64,000 bases of DNA from Brevibacillus porteri (GCF_003013475.1 NZ_PXZO01000039.1:53031-117030); one strand, 5' to 3'; numbered from the stretch's first letter, positions 28,289-38,109 are shown. The notes: generated by a model not told the origin, from the sequence alone. Numbers and translations are program-made.

Positions 28289-29329
28289 ATGGCAAACCAA
28301 CTGACTTTCAACGTTGCTGTAGTCGGTGCGACTGGTGCAGTCGGACAGCAGATGATTCAACTATTAGAACAGCGCAACTTCCCAATCAAACAGCTTAAGC
28401 TGCTTGCTTCTGGACGTTCTGCAGGAAAAACAGTCACCTTCAAGGGGCAAGAAATTGTACTGGAAGAGGCGACTCCAGACAGTTTTGCAGGGGTTGATTT
28501 TGCCTTGTTTAGTGCTGGTGGATCGGTCAGTAAGGAACTGGCTCATCATGCAGTGCGTCACGGTGCAGTTGTCATTGACAATACCAGCGCATTCCGGATG
28601 GATCCAGATGTTCCTCTCGTTGTGCCAGAAGTAAACATGGATGCTGCGCTCGCTCATAATGGAATCATTGCGAATCCGAATTGCTCTACGATTCAGATGG
28701 TTGCCGCTCTAAAACCCTTGTATGATCGTTTTGGTATAGACCGAATCATCGTTTCTACTTACCAGGCAGTATCTGGTGCAGGTCAATCTGCGATCAATGA
28801 ATTGCTCGACCAAAGTCGAGACATTTTGGATGGTAAAGAACCGCAATGTAACGTACTTCCCGTAGGCAAATTGCCTGTACATCATCAGATTGCGTACAAC
28901 GCGATTCCGCAGATTGATGTGTTCACCGACAATGGTTTTACTTATGAAGAAATGAAAATGGTCAATGAGACCAAAAAAATCTTCGGTGATGACACTGTAC
29001 TTGTTTCAGCTACTTGCGTACGTATTCCAGTGGTCTATGGCCATAGCGAGTCGGTATATGTAGAGCTGAAACAGGATTACGATCTGGCAGAAGTAAAGGC
29101 CCTGCTGGAAAACGCTCCTGGTATCGTGTTAGTAGATGTGCCAGGGGAACAGCAGTACCCACTTGCTACTGATGCAACAGGCAAACTGGAAGTATTCGTG
29201 GGCCGGGTGCGTCGTGATCTCCATCATCCTCGTGGACTGCATATGTGGATCGTTTCTGACAATCTTCTCAAGGGTGCAGCATGGAATACAGTACAAATCG
29301 CTGAAGAACTCATAAAAGCAAGAGTATAG
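28289..29329 (+). CDS. asd: Aspartate-semialdehyde dehydrogenase
   Basis: Asd reduces aspartyl phosphate to aspartate semialdehyde, feeding lysine, DAP, threonine and methionine synthesis. The NADPH loop VVGATGAVGQQM is at the N-terminus. The active-site cysteine is Cys132 in ANPNCSTIQMV, and the substrate-binding RRDLHHPRGLHMW motif is near the C-terminus. At 346 residues the size is standard. The ribosome-binding site is TAGGAGGAG. dapG follows 11 bp later. Confidence 0.97.
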   Translation: MANQLTFNVAVVGATGAVGQQMIQLLEQRNFPIKQLKLLASGRSAGKTVTFKGQEIVLEEATPDSFAGVDFALFSAGGSVSKELAHHAVRHGAVVIDNTSAFRMDPDVPLVVPEVNMDAALAHNGIIANPNCSTIQMVAALKPLYDRFGIDRIIVSTYQAVSGAGQSAINELLDQSRDILDGKEPQCNVLPVGKLPVHHQIAYNAIPQIDVFTDNGFTYEEMKMVNETKKIFGDDTVLVSATCVRIPVVYGHSESVYVELKQDYDLAEVKALLENAPGIVLVDVPGEQQYPLATDATGKLEVFVGRVRRDLHHPRGLHMWIVSDNLLKGAAWNTVQIAEELIKARV

Positions 29330-29340
29330 GGGAGAGGTTA

Positions 29341-30567
29341 GTGAAGATTCTCGTCCAGAAGTTCGGTGGTTCTTCCTTGACGACGGAGGATTGCCGGATG
29401 CGGGCAATCTACCATATGGAAAAAGCAATTGATGAGGGCTATGCCCTCGTCGTTGTCGTATCGGCGATGGGTCGCAAGGGTGATCCATACGCAACCGATA
29501 CACTTTTGCAGTTGGTTCGTGCGAATGGGAACCAACTGCCAAGTCGTGAAATGGATATGCTGATGCATACCGGAGAAATCATCTCTGCTACCATCATGTG
29601 CAGCATGCTGAATGCACGAGGAATTAAAGCAACGATTTTGACAGGCGGTCAGGCAAATATTGTGACGAGCGACGATTTTACGAATGCACAAATCACGTCG
29701 ATCGATCCAAGTCGCATTTTGCAAGACCTGGAGGAAAGTCAAGTTGTGATCGTTCCAGGGTTTCAGGGACGTACAGCCGATTGGGAAATTACGACACTGG
29801 GACGGGGCGGAAGCGATACAACTGCAACCGCTCTCGGTGTCGCTTTGAAGGCTGAAACGGTGGATATTTTCACCGACGTGGAAGGCATTATGACGGCGGA
29901 CCCGCGCATCGTTGAGGAAGCGCAGCGACTTGGCATGGTGACCTACACGGAGATTTGCAACATGGCTCACCTGGGTGCAAAAGTCATTCATCCTAGAGCG
30001 GTGGAGATCGCGATGCACGCAAACGTGCCGATTCGTGTTCGCTCTACGTTTTCGGACGACCCCGGTACACTTGTTACAACCATGCTGGAGATCGGGAAAA
30101 TGGGCTACACTGTACACGACAGAGTCGTCATGGGAATTGCTCATGTACCGAACATTACCCAGATCAAGGTAGCGAACAAAGAAGGGTCTTACGATACACA
30201 GTTACAAGTCTTCAAAACGATGGCTACCAATAACATCAGCGTAGATTTCATCAATGTGAACCCAATGGGTGTTGCTTACACGGTCCATGATGAAATGGGA
30301 GAAAAAGCTGCTCGTCTATTAACGGAAATGGGATACGAGCCGCAGCTGTTACCGCACTGCGCAAAAGTGTCCGTGATTGGTGCAGGGATGACGGGCGTGC
30401 CGGGCGTGATGGCACGAATCGTGGAGGCACTTACGCAAGAAGACATTCAAATTCTTCAATCGGCAGACTCCCATACAACCATCTGGGTACTCGTGCATGA
30501 AATGGATATGGTGAAGGCTGTTCGTGCGCTTCATCAGCAGTTCAATCTGCATGTTCAACATAAGTGA
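29341..30567 (+). CDS. dapG: Aspartate kinase (DapG-type, aspartokinase I)
   Basis: DapG phosphorylates aspartate at the entry to the lysine/DAP pathway; the B. subtilis enzyme is inhibited by meso-DAP. The kinase domain has VQKFGGSSL at residues 5-13, GRGGSDTTA, and DVEGIMTADPRIV. Two ACT domains fill the last ~140 residues. Length is 408 from GTG 29341 with GGGGAGAGG upstream. Sitting between asd and dapA, downstream of dpaAB, supports the DapG assignment over the two other Bacillus aspartokinases. Confidence 0.93.
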   Translation: MKILVQKFGGSSLTTEDCRMRAIYHMEKAIDEGYALVVVVSAMGRKGDPYATDTLLQLVRANGNQLPSREMDMLMHTGEIISATIMCSMLNARGIKATILTGGQANIVTSDDFTNAQITSIDPSRILQDLEESQVVIVPGFQGRTADWEITTLGRGGSDTTATALGVALKAETVDIFTDVEGIMTADPRIVEEAQRLGMVTYTEICNMAHLGAKVIHPRAVEIAMHANVPIRVRSTFSDDPGTLVTTMLEIGKMGYTVHDRVVMGIAHVPNITQIKVANKEGSYDTQLQVFKTMATNNISVDFINVNPMGVAYTVHDEMGEKAARLLTEMGYEPQLLPHCAKVSVIGAGMTGVPGVMARIVEALTQEDIQILQSADSHTTIWVLVHEMDMVKAVRALHQQFNLHVQHK

Positions 30568-30622
30568 GAGCATATCCTGCCTTAAATACCTACTGATCAC
30601 GATAAGAGGAGTTGGAGAGTGA

Positions 30623-31489
30623 GTGGCACGTTTTGGTAGACTGCTTACCGCAATGGTAACGCCTTTTAATGATCAACTTCAAATCGATTACGATAAAACA
30701 GAACGTTTGATTGATCATTTGATCGCAAATGGAACGACGGGGATTGTCGTCAGTGGAACGACTGGCGAATCTCCGACTTTGTCTCGTACCGAAAAGCTTG
30801 ATCTGTTCCGTCATGTGGTTTCCTACGCAAAAGGAAGAGTCCACATCATTGCTGGAACAGGTAGTAATGATACAGCTTCAAGTATAGAGTTCACTCAAGC
30901 TGTACAATCCATTGGCGTAGACGCTGTCATGCTCGTTGCACCATATTACAGCAAGCCATCTCAAGAAGGGCTTTACGCACACTTTAAGGTATTGGCTGAT
31001 GCTACCGAGTTGCCAATCATGCTGTACAATGTGCCAGGACGTACTGTTGTCAATATGACAGCGGAAACGACTCTGCGTTTGGCTCAATTGCCAAATGTCG
31101 TTTGCGTGAAGGAAGCCTCTGGTAACTTGTCGCAGATGTCGCAAATCATTGAACATGCTCCAGAAGGCTTTGAGCTGTATAGTGGTGATGATGGCTTAAC
31201 CTTGCCGATCCTGTCTATCGGGGGAGTGGGCATTGTTAGTGTGGCGAGTCACATAGTTGGCCGCCCAATGACAGACATGATGGACGCTTATTTTGCAGGT
31301 AATTACGCAGATGCAGCAAGACTCCATCGCAAGCTGTTGCCGATTTTTGAAGGCCTGTTTGCCTACCCGAGCCCAGGACCGACCAAGGTCGCATTAGAAA
31401 AGCTCGGCGTTCAAGTTGGGGGCGTTCGATTGCCTCTAGTTGAGCTGAATGAACAAGAAAAAGCATTCGTTCATTCCCTGCTTGTTTAA
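30623..31489 (+). CDS. dapA: 4-hydroxy-tetrahydrodipicolinate synthase
   Basis: DapA condenses pyruvate and aspartate semialdehyde, the committed step to DAP/lysine and to dipicolinate. The TIM barrel has the substrate motif SGTTGESPTLS, catalytic Tyr135 in MLYNVPGRT and the Schiff-base Lys163 in VVCVKEASGN. The protein is 288 residues. GTG 30623 is used with AGGAG and GGAG motifs upstream. It closes the dpaA-dpaB-asd-dapG-dapA run and is followed by a strong terminator. Confidence 0.97.
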   Translation: MARFGRLLTAMVTPFNDQLQIDYDKTERLIDHLIANGTTGIVVSGTTGESPTLSRTEKLDLFRHVVSYAKGRVHIIAGTGSNDTASSIEFTQAVQSIGVDAVMLVAPYYSKPSQEGLYAHFKVLADATELPIMLYNVPGRTVVNMTAETTLRLAQLPNVVCVKEASGNLSQMSQIIEHAPEGFELYSGDDGLTLPILSIGGVGIVSVASHIVGRPMTDMMDAYFAGNYADAARLHRKLLPIFEGLFAYPSPGPTKVALEKLGVQVGGVRLPLVELNEQEKAFVHSLLV

Positions 31490-31504
31490 CTCCATAGAAA
31501 GATC

Positions 31505-31536
31505 AAGAGCCATTCCTGCCCGGGATGGCTCTTTTT
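31505..31536 (+). terminator. Intrinsic terminator after dapA
   Basis: Twelve-base-pair stem (AAGAGCCATTCC with GGGATGGCTCTT, one wobble), 5-nt loop and T-run, 15 bp after the dapA stop. Confidence 0.93.
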
Positions 31537-31538
31537 CC

Positions 31539-31568
31539 TTGTGTTCATGATTTCACTTCGGGTATAAT
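31539..31568 (+). promoter_or_regulatory. Promoter of the ribonuclease J gene
   Basis: TTGTGT (31539-31544), an 18-bp spacer and a perfect TATAAT (31563-31568) start directly after the dapA terminator, 68 bp before the gene. Confidence 0.6.
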
Positions 31569-31635
31569 AAGAACAAGTGATTTGGGGCGGTTTTTTTGAG
31601 TGGACATGACAACTAAATATAGGAGGTTACACGTT

Positions 31636-33312
31636 TTGGCAAAGTCGAATCACTCTGTTCTCGTTTTCGCCCTGGGCGGAGTCGGCGAAATTGGGAAGAA
31701 TATGTACGTGGTACAAAGCGGTGACGACATCGTAGTGATTGATGCCGGATTGAAGTTCCCAGAAGAGGAAATGCTGGGGATTGATATGGTTATTCCGGAT
31801 ATCACCTACTTGGAGGAACATCGCGACAAGGTTCGGGGTATTATTATTACGCATGGACACGAAGACCACATCGGCGGCCTCAGCTACGTGCTGAAGCATT
31901 TGAAAGTCCCGGTTTATGCGACAAAACTTACCCTTGGTTTAATTGATGCAAAGTTAAAAGAAGCGGGCATCCTAAACGAAACAAAACGCGTATTGATCAA
32001 CAGCGACTCGGAAGTCGTTCTCGGAAAGATGAAAGCGACCTTTTTCCGCGTAAACCACAGCATCCCGGATTGTGTAGGGGTATGCCTGGACACGCCAGAA
32101 GGTTACATCGTTCATACAGGAGACTTCAAGTTCGATCAAACACCTGTTAACAATCAGGTAGCTGATCTGGCAAAAATGGCGATGATCGGTGACAGAGGCG
32201 TTTTGTGCTTGCTCTCTGACAGTACGAATGCAGAACGGCCTGGATTTACCGGATCGGAACGCTCAGTGGGCAAAGCACTCATGGATGTGTTCAGCAAAGC
32301 ATCTGGACGTATTGTGGTTTCTACGTTTGCATCAAATGTTCACCGCATTCAACAAGTGGTGGATGCTGCAGCACAGTTCAACCGTAAATTGACGGTTGTC
32401 GGCCGGAGCATGCAAAATGTTATTAATATCAGCAGAGACTTAGGGTACTTGTTGGTCCCTGAGGGCTTGATTGTTGAGATCGATGAAATCAACAAGCTGA
32501 ATGCTGAACAAGTCGTTATTTTATCAACTGGAAGCCAAGGAGAGCCTATGTCCGCGCTCACTCGGATGGCCCGATCCGCCCATCGGAAAATTGACATCCT
32601 TCCAGGGGATACCGTTATTATTGCAGCTACTCCCATTCCAGGGAATGAAAAATACGTGGCGCGTACGATCGATCAATTATCGCGCATTGGTGCAGATGTC
32701 ATTTATGGTGGCCATGGACCTAACGGAACCGTCCACGTCTCCGGTCATGGTAGCCAAGAAGAATTGCGCCTGATGCTTAACCTAATGAAGCCTAAGTACT
32801 TTATTCCTGTTCACGGTGAATATCGCATGTTGAAAACGCATGCCTTACTTGCTGAACAGGTTGGCATTCCTGAAGAAAACACGTTCTTGCTGGATAACGG
32901 CGATACAGTTGAATTCTCAGGGGGCAAGGCCCGTTACGGTGGAAAAGTTCATGCTGGCAACGTTTTGATTGACGGCTTGGGCGTTGGGGATGTAGGAAAC
33001 ATCGTTCTTAGAGATCGCAAATTACTGTCACAAGATGGCATACTGGTAGTTGTCGTGACACTCAGCAAACAAAATGGCACGATTTTGTCAGGTCCAGACA
33101 TCATTTCTCGCGGTTTCGTCTACGTACGTGAATCCGAAGAGTTGCTGGATGAGGCAAATCGCATAGTGACCCAAACACTTGTCAAATGCATGGAAGAAAA
33201 TGTGAATGAATGGTCTTCACTGAAAAATAACGTAAAAGAGTCATTAGGCCGTTATCTGTACGAGCAAACGCGCAGACGTCCGATGATCTTGCCGATTATC
33301 ATGGAAGTGTAG
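31636..33312 (+). CDS. rnj: Ribonuclease J
   Basis: RNase J is a metallo-beta-lactamase/beta-CASP ribonuclease with 5'-3' exo- and endonuclease activity in mRNA decay and rRNA maturation. The zinc motif HGHEDHIGG is intact (His73, His75, Asp77, His78), as are HTGDFKFD (His160, Asp163) and HGEYRM (His393). The C-terminus PMILPIIMEV is J1-like. The position after dapA and before tepA is where B. subtilis has rnjB (J2), whose first motif is degraded. This one should therefore be catalytically active. The TTG start at 31636 follows AGGAGG; length is 558. Confidence 0.93.
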   Translation: MAKSNHSVLVFALGGVGEIGKNMYVVQSGDDIVVIDAGLKFPEEEMLGIDMVIPDITYLEEHRDKVRGIIITHGHEDHIGGLSYVLKHLKVPVYATKLTLGLIDAKLKEAGILNETKRVLINSDSEVVLGKMKATFFRVNHSIPDCVGVCLDTPEGYIVHTGDFKFDQTPVNNQVADLAKMAMIGDRGVLCLLSDSTNAERPGFTGSERSVGKALMDVFSKASGRIVVSTFASNVHRIQQVVDAAAQFNRKLTVVGRSMQNVINISRDLGYLLVPEGLIVEIDEINKLNAEQVVILSTGSQGEPMSALTRMARSAHRKIDILPGDTVIIAATPIPGNEKYVARTIDQLSRIGADVIYGGHGPNGTVHVSGHGSQEELRLMLNLMKPKYFIPVHGEYRMLKTHALLAEQVGIPEENTFLLDNGDTVEFSGGKARYGGKVHAGNVLIDGLGVGDVGNIVLRDRKLLSQDGILVVVVTLSKQNGTILSGPDIISRGFVYVRESEELLDEANRIVTQTLVKCMEENVNEWSSLKNNVKESLGRYLYEQTRRRPMILPIIMEV

Positions 33313-33327
33313 GATCACTTGATAAAG

Positions 33328-33367
33328 AGCTGGAAACCCTTTAGAAGAAGGGTTTCTGGCTTTTTTT
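33328..33367 (+). terminator. Intrinsic terminator after ribonuclease J
   Basis: Fourteen-base-pair stem with two wobbles (AGCTGGAAACCCTT with AAGGGTTTCTGGCT), 6-nt loop, then a T-run. Confidence 0.92.
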
Positions 33368-33435
33368 GGCTTTGTGGGCGCATGATTTTTCCTCCCCTTA
33401 TCCATACTACAGAGGAAAGTGAGGGAGGATCATCC

Positions 33436-34260
33436 ATGCCGAATCAACAATTTAACGATTTTTTAAATAAGCCACCACTTGCAAGTACAGCGGTAAATAG
33501 TAAGGAATCCCAACCACAATCACCAACTGATGATCAGGAGCCTGCTGCTTCGCCGCCGTCAGAAGCACCTGCACAAGAAGATCCGAAGAAAAAACTGCTC
33601 GATTCCATTACGCAACTGGGCCAGACAAACGTCCCACAGCTCGAAAGCAATATTTATTGTATGACCATCATCGGACAAGTAGAAGGACATATTCAGTTGC
33701 CTCCTCAAAATAAGACGACGAAATATGAGCACCTCATCCCTCAATTGGTTGCGGCAGAACAAAACAGCAAAATAGAGGGCGTGCTCGTCATTTTGAATAC
33801 GGTTGGTGGGGATGTGGAAGCGGGCTTAGCAATTGCGGAAATGGTAGCGTCATTATCTAAACCGGTAGTCACACTCGTACTCGGCGGTGGTCATAGTATC
33901 GGTGTGCCAATTGCTGTAGCTGGTTCGTACTCATTTATTGCAGAAACCGCCACGATGACGATCCATCCGATCCGTTTGACGGGTCTTGTCATTGGTGTGC
34001 CGCAAACGTTTGAGTACTTGGACAAAATGCAAGATCGTGTAGTGAGCTTCATTTCCCGTCACTCCAAAGTCTCGGAAGAAAAGTTCCGTGAGCTCATGAC
34101 CCGAACCGGTGAATTGACACGAGACATCGGAACCAATGTGATTGGCGTAGATGCGGTTAAATACGGCTTGATTGATGAAGTCGGCGGCCTTGGAAGTGCG
34201 CTGAAAAAGCTGAACGAACTGATCAAATCGCAAAAAGGCGAGGAGAGTGTACTCCAATGA
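33436..34260 (+). CDS. tepA: ClpP-like serine protease TepA (translocation-enhancing protein)
   Basis: TepA is a ClpP-fold protein, named for its effect on protein translocation in B. subtilis. In the 274 residues, a ~60-residue low-complexity Pro/Gln/Ser N-terminus precedes the protease domain. That domain shows [19 protein letters not shown], then [14 protein letters not shown], which holds the likely catalytic Ser, TMTIHP with the His, and [17 protein letters not shown] 33436 follows GAGGGAGGAT; an upstream extension in the same frame crosses the terminator and is rejected. It overlaps ylzJ by 4 bp. Confidence 0.92.
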   Translation: MPNQQFNDFLNKPPLASTAVNSKESQPQSPTDDQEPAASPPSEAPAQEDPKKKLLDSITQLGQTNVPQLESNIYCMTIIGQVEGHIQLPPQNKTTKYEHLIPQLVAAEQNSKIEGVLVILNTVGGDVEAGLAIAEMVASLSKPVVTLVLGGGHSIGVPIAVAGSYSFIAETATMTIHPIRLTGLVIGVPQTFEYLDKMQDRVVSFISRHSKVSEEKFRELMTRTGELTRDIGTNVIGVDAVKYGLIDEVGGLGSALKKLNELIKSQKGEESVLQ

Positions 34261-34487
34261 TCTTATACTCCATCATTCCGATGGAAACGGTTTTTGAGAA
34301 CATGGAGCAAGTGGAGAAACAAGAGCTGAAAGAGATCGCGGTGGGTCATGCCACGATGCTCATTGAGCAAACCGGACCGTTTGAAGGAAAAATCGTCAGG
34401 CTGATTAGTCCGGATCCGCAAGACTACCTGAAGGAGCAGTTCGCACCCGGACAAAAAATTCAGTTTCAACCTGAATGGCTCGCCTAA
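34257..34487 (+). CDS. ylzJ: YlzJ-like protein
   Basis: A 76-residue member of the YlzJ-like family found next to tepA in Bacilli. It begins [13 protein letters not shown] and contains [24 protein letters not shown], typical of the family. There are no cysteines, membrane segments or enzyme motifs, and its function is unknown. The ATG overlaps the tepA stop (ATGA), so it is translationally coupled; a link to TepA activity is plausible but unproven. Confidence 0.8.
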   Translation: MILYSIIPMETVFENMEQVEKQELKEIAVGHATMLIEQTGPFEGKIVRLISPDPQDYLKEQFAPGQKIQFQPEWLA

Positions 34488-34539
34488 GAAGTCCTGTATT
34501 TCTATGAATTTCCTGTGTTATACTAATGATGTACGAACA

Positions 34540-34569
34540 GCAGCCGAACATGCGACGGCTGCCTTTTTT
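34540..34569 (+). terminator. Intrinsic terminator after ylzJ
   Basis: GCAGCCG/CGGCTGC stem with a 9-nt loop and CTTTTTT tail, 53 bp after ylzJ. A TATACT sequence at 34519-34524 just upstream is noted without a -35. Confidence 0.85.
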
Positions 34570-34577
34570 AACGAATA

Positions 34578-34598
34578 GGAATTTATTAAATAAATTCC
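34578..34598 (+). other. Perfect AT-rich inverted repeat upstream of spoIIIE
   Basis: GGAATTTAT and ATAAATTCC are separated by TAA. It lies 118 bp before spoIIIE in a 228-bp spacer that also holds small hairpins (CCGC/GCGG near 34618; CCTC-GATA-GAGG near 34650). It could be an operator or part of a structured leader; no function is claimed. Confidence 0.5.
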
Positions 34599-34715
34599 GG
34601 AGCGTATGGAAACTTTCCGCTAAAACGCGGTCGCTCTACGTTGAAAAGGCCTCGATAGAGGTTTTCTTACCATTACAGTACATAACGAGTGTAAGGACGA
34701 GGAGGAGGCGTGCCA

Positions 34716-37088
34716 TTGAGTAGGAGAAAAAAAGAGCGTTCACAAGCGGCATTGGCCTCAGTTGTCAAAATAGAGCTGCTGGGACTTCTCATCATCGTGC
34801 TGTCCTTGATCGGGCTTTTGGAGAGTGGATGGCTGGGCAAAAATGTACTGGCACTTCTATTTCGGTTTATTGCGGGCTCATGGGATTTCATCATTCCTGT
34901 TCTGCTAATCGGAATGGCCATACATATGATGTTTACGAGAAAGTCACCGAAGCTTACTTACCGCGTCTTAGGGATAGCGCTCATTGGTGTGGCGATTTTG
35001 ACCTGGGATCACATGATTTTGTACAAACAAATTACCGCAGATGGAAAATTTGCAGAGCAAAGCATTATTAAGGTTACATGGGACAGAATTTGGCTCGATC
35101 ATGGTCAGAAAGTGTCCACCACCGGGGTAGGTGGAGGGATGATCGGTGCCCTGTTTTTTGCGGTGACAAATGGTCTTGTTGGGACAATTGGTACGGGTCT
35201 CGTGATTGTTTTCCTGTTCCTTGTGGGACTGATGTTTCTGTTCAATCTCTCTTATGTAAACATTTTGATGTTTGCCAAGGACAAGCTCGCTTTGTTTTAC
35301 GGAAAGGCGAAAAATACAGTGAAGGACTCTGTACAGCTTTTACAGGAAGAGAGCGAGAAGCGAAAGAAAGAAGCAAAGGAATCCGAAGAGGCTCGCAAGC
35401 AAAAGCAATCGGAGGAAGAGAACGGCACAATCGCGGTTACTGCGTTGAAAGAGCAAAAATCTCATCCACAGCCTGCTATTCAGGAGGAAGAAGTCCAGCA
35501 ACCGAACGCCCCGTTAATTCGTGATTTTACGGATCGCATTGCGTTGGATGAGGATGAGGAACCGGTCGATCCTAGTCATCAAGCGAGAGCTGCACAACCG
35601 AAAACGAATCAGGAAATTACGTTTGCGCTCGAAGGAGAAGAAGAAATCTTCGGTACACTAAATACCAGAGAAGAACAGAACACCATACCGTATGAGCTTC
35701 CAAATCTGCAAATGCTCGCAAGACCCAAAGCGAGTTCTACAGGAAAAGACGTCGATCATACCTCAAATGCGGCGAAATTAGTGCAGACACTGAAGAGCTT
35801 TGGGGTCAATGCAACGGTTTCCGAAGTACATCGCGGACCAGCTGTTACACGCTATGAAGTTCAGCCTGCTACAGGGGTAAAAGTAAGTAGGATTGTCAGC
35901 TTGACGGATGACCTTGCTTTGGCATTGGCGGCAAAAGATATCCGGATTGAGGCACCAATCCCAGGAAAATCAGCCATTGGCATCGAGGTTCCGAACTCAG
36001 AGGTAGCGGTCGTATCACTACGAGAAGTGTTGGAAGCTCCTGAGTATCAAGATGCGCCAGGGAAGCTTACCGTTGCTCTTGGCCGGGATATTTCCGGGGA
36101 GCCGATCGTAGCAGATTTGACGAAAATGCCCCATTTGCTCGTAGCGGGGGCGACGGGAAGCGGAAAATCAGTATGCATTAACGGATTAATCATGAGTATT
36201 TTGTTCAAGGCCAAACCAGAGGAAGTCAAGCTGATGATGGTTGACCCGAAAATGGTGGAACTGAATGTGTACAACGGAATTCCACATTTGTTGGCTCCTG
36301 TTGTTACAGACCCGAGAAGAGCTTCTGTTGCATTGAAAAAGGTCGTGGCAGAGATGGAGCGGCGTTATAATTTGTTTGCCAAAACAGGGAGCCGCAATAT
36401 TGAAATGTACAATGCGCAAGTGGAAGGGACGCCACTTCCCTATATTGTCGTCATCGTCGATGAGCTTGCGGACTTGATGATGGTAGCTCCGGGAGAAGTG
36501 GAGGATGCGATTTGTCGACTCGCGCAAATGGCTCGTGCTTCCGGGATTCATCTCATCATCGCGACACAACGTCCTTCCGTAGATGTCATTACAGGTGTGA
36601 TCAAGGCGAACATCCCTTCCCGCATTGCCTTTGGGGTATCTTCGATGGCTGACTCCAGAACGATTCTGGATATGGGAGGAGCGGAAAAGCTTCTTGGTAG
36701 AGGGGACATGCTTTCGCTGCCGATGGGGGCATCCAAGCCGACTCGTGTTCAAGGAGCTTTTGTATCCGACAAGGAAGTAGAAGAGGTTGTTCGTTTTGTG
36801 AAAGAACAGCAAGAGGTTCGTTACAATGAAGAGATGATCCCGGGTGACGTGCAAGAGGAACAGCAGCCAGTCGTGGATGATGAACTGTACGATCAAGCTG
36901 TTCAAATTGTTTCAGAAGCCCAAACGGCATCGGCATCTTTGCTGCAGCGTCGTCTCCGTGTCGGTTATACGCGAGCGGCACGATTGATTGATATGATGGA
37001 AGCTCAAGGAATAGTCGGTCCTTATGAGGGAAGCAAGCCTCGTGAGGTTCGTCTGCCACGTCCGTCCATAGAAAGCAATATTTCATAG
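34716..37088 (+). CDS. spoIIIE: DNA translocase SpoIIIE (FtsK family)
   Basis: SpoIIIE pumps the chromosome into the forespore through the division septum. The 790 residues comprise four N-terminal membrane segments (~20-185), a charged Glu/Lys/Gln linker (~210-330), the motor with Walker A GATGSGKS at 478-485 and Walker [14 protein letters not shown] (~580), and the DNA-reading gamma winged helix (~730-790). The start is TTG 34716, because GGAGGAGG at 34701-34708 is correctly spaced for it and too close to the GTG at 34710. The N-terminus and the tepA-ylzJ-spoIIIE-ymfC order favour SpoIIIE over SftA. Confidence 0.96.
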   Translation: MSRRKKERSQAALASVVKIELLGLLIIVLSLIGLLESGWLGKNVLALLFRFIAGSWDFIIPVLLIGMAIHMMFTRKSPKLTYRVLGIALIGVAILTWDHMILYKQITADGKFAEQSIIKVTWDRIWLDHGQKVSTTGVGGGMIGALFFAVTNGLVGTIGTGLVIVFLFLVGLMFLFNLSYVNILMFAKDKLALFYGKAKNTVKDSVQLLQEESEKRKKEAKESEEARKQKQSEEENGTIAVTALKEQKSHPQPAIQEEEVQQPNAPLIRDFTDRIALDEDEEPVDPSHQARAAQPKTNQEITFALEGEEEIFGTLNTREEQNTIPYELPNLQMLARPKASSTGKDVDHTSNAAKLVQTLKSFGVNATVSEVHRGPAVTRYEVQPATGVKVSRIVSLTDDLALALAAKDIRIEAPIPGKSAIGIEVPNSEVAVVSLREVLEAPEYQDAPGKLTVALGRDISGEPIVADLTKMPHLLVAGATGSGKSVCINGLIMSILFKAKPEEVKLMMVDPKMVELNVYNGIPHLLAPVVTDPRRASVALKKVVAEMERRYNLFAKTGSRNIEMYNAQVEGTPLPYIVVIVDELADLMMVAPGEVEDAICRLAQMARASGIHLIIATQRPSVDVITGVIKANIPSRIAFGVSSMADSRTILDMGGAEKLLGRGDMLSLPMGASKPTRVQGAFVSDKEVEEVVRFVKEQQEVRYNEEMIPGDVQEEQQPVVDDELYDQAVQIVSEAQTASASLLQRRLRVGYTRAARLIDMMEAQGIVGPYEGSKPREVRLPRPSIESNIS

Positions 37089-37090
37089 TG

Positions 37091-37129
37091 AAAGACCCTG
37101 CCAGAATTTGTGCCGGTAGGGTCTTTTTT
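37091..37129 (+). terminator. Intrinsic terminator after spoIIIE
   Basis: Twelve-base-pair stem (AAAGACCCTGCC with GGTAGGGTCTTT, one wobble), 12-nt loop and T-run, 2 bp after the stop. Confidence 0.92.
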
Positions 37130-37151
37130 CCTATTTTAGGAGAAAAATCCC

Positions 37152-37158
37152 TGTCGAA
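37152..37158 (+). promoter_or_regulatory. Spo0A-box core between spoIIIE and ymfC
   Basis: TGTCGAA matches the seven-base Spo0A core, ~170 bp upstream of ymfC in an AT-rich spacer. No convincing promoter could be paired with it, so it may be chance. Confidence 0.25.
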
Positions 37159-37326
37159 ATTAATCATTTTGCATTATTATTCATAAATATTTGGCTTGCA
37201 TGATACTCGCCCCTCATGTAAACTTTTTAAGAGATTGACGGAAATTGTTGTTATTAAGTCTCATACGAATCAGAGGTCTGACGTCCTACCTGTAGGGTGG
37301 CTTGCGGACAGCAGGAGTGAATGATG

Positions 37327-38052
37327 ATGAGCATCAAAGGGAATGTTCGATCACTGTTTCTCTTGGTAATGGACAAGATCAAGAGTGATATCGAAACCGG
37401 ACTTCTTCGTCCTGGTGAACGCCTCCCTTCTGAAGCCGAACTATCCAAACAGCTTGGTGTAAGCAGGGCGACGCTTCGCGAGGCACTCCGACTTCTTGAG
37501 GAAGAGAAGATTGTCATTCGTAGACACGGTGTAGGTACCTTTATTAATTCAAAGCCTGTTTTTTCAGGCGGGATTGGGGAACTCTTTAGTGTGACGGATG
37601 CAATTGAGCGTCAAGGATATACGGCAGGAACCTTGATCCTGAAAACATCCTTTGGCGAATCTGCTGAAGAAGAGAGGAAGCGGCTAGCCTTAAATCCGGG
37701 TGAAGGCGTTCTCATAGTAGAGCGAATTCGCACGGCTGACGGTGAGCCTGTGGTTTATTGTGTGGACCGCATTCCTGCACATCTGGTGCCCGGGGGCTAT
37801 GCGGCAAGTGGAGAGTCTATCTTCAAATGGCTGGAGAGCGTAACAGGGGTAAGGATCGCATACGCAGTAGCCGATATTGAACCCATGGGCTACAATGAAA
37901 AGGTTTCCAACCTGCTGCATTGCGATAAATCTGCTCCCATGCTCTTGCTCAAACAGATTCATTACGACGAAAGTGAAAAGCCAGTGCTATACTCCCATAA
38001 TTACTTCAGGGCTGACAAAATTCACTTTCATGTCGTACGGAGACGGTTGTAA
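37327..38052 (+). CDS. ymfC: GntR-family transcriptional regulator (YmfC-like)
   Basis: A 241-residue one-component regulator. The N-terminal GntR winged helix spans ~1-75 (DIETGLLRPGERLPSEAELSKQLGVSRATLREALRLL). The C-terminal UTRA ligand-binding domain has VERIRTADGEPVVYCVDRIPAHL and the final FRADKIHFHVVRR. Three ATGs in a row (37321, 37324, 37327) are in frame; the AGGAGTG at 37313-37319 is best spaced for the third. It sits 57 bp upstream of a BMP-type ABC transporter, so it likely controls nucleoside uptake; the effector is unknown. Confidence 0.88.
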   Translation: MSIKGNVRSLFLLVMDKIKSDIETGLLRPGERLPSEAELSKQLGVSRATLREALRLLEEEKIVIRRHGVGTFINSKPVFSGGIGELFSVTDAIERQGYTAGTLILKTSFGESAEEERKRLALNPGEGVLIVERIRTADGEPVVYCVDRIPAHLVPGGYAASGESIFKWLESVTGVRIAYAVADIEPMGYNEKVSNLLHCDKSAPMLLLKQIHYDESEKPVLYSHNYFRADKIHFHVVRRRL

Positions 38053-38054
38053 CA

Positions 38055-38070
38055 GTGGGGGCAACCTCAC
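38055..38070 (+). promoter_or_regulatory. Small GNRA hairpin before the ABC transporter
   Basis: Six-base-pair stem (GTGGGG with CCTCAC, one wobble) capped by GCAA directly after the ymfC stop. It may protect or separate the downstream transcript; low confidence. Confidence 0.35.
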
Positions 38071-38109
38071 TCAACAATTTCATCAACTAAAAACAGGGGG
38101 TAATCTCAG

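Noticed and set aside
33319..33435. Upstream in-frame extension of tepA
   Set aside because: It would cross the intrinsic terminator of the ribonuclease J gene; ATG 33436 has its own ribosome-binding site.
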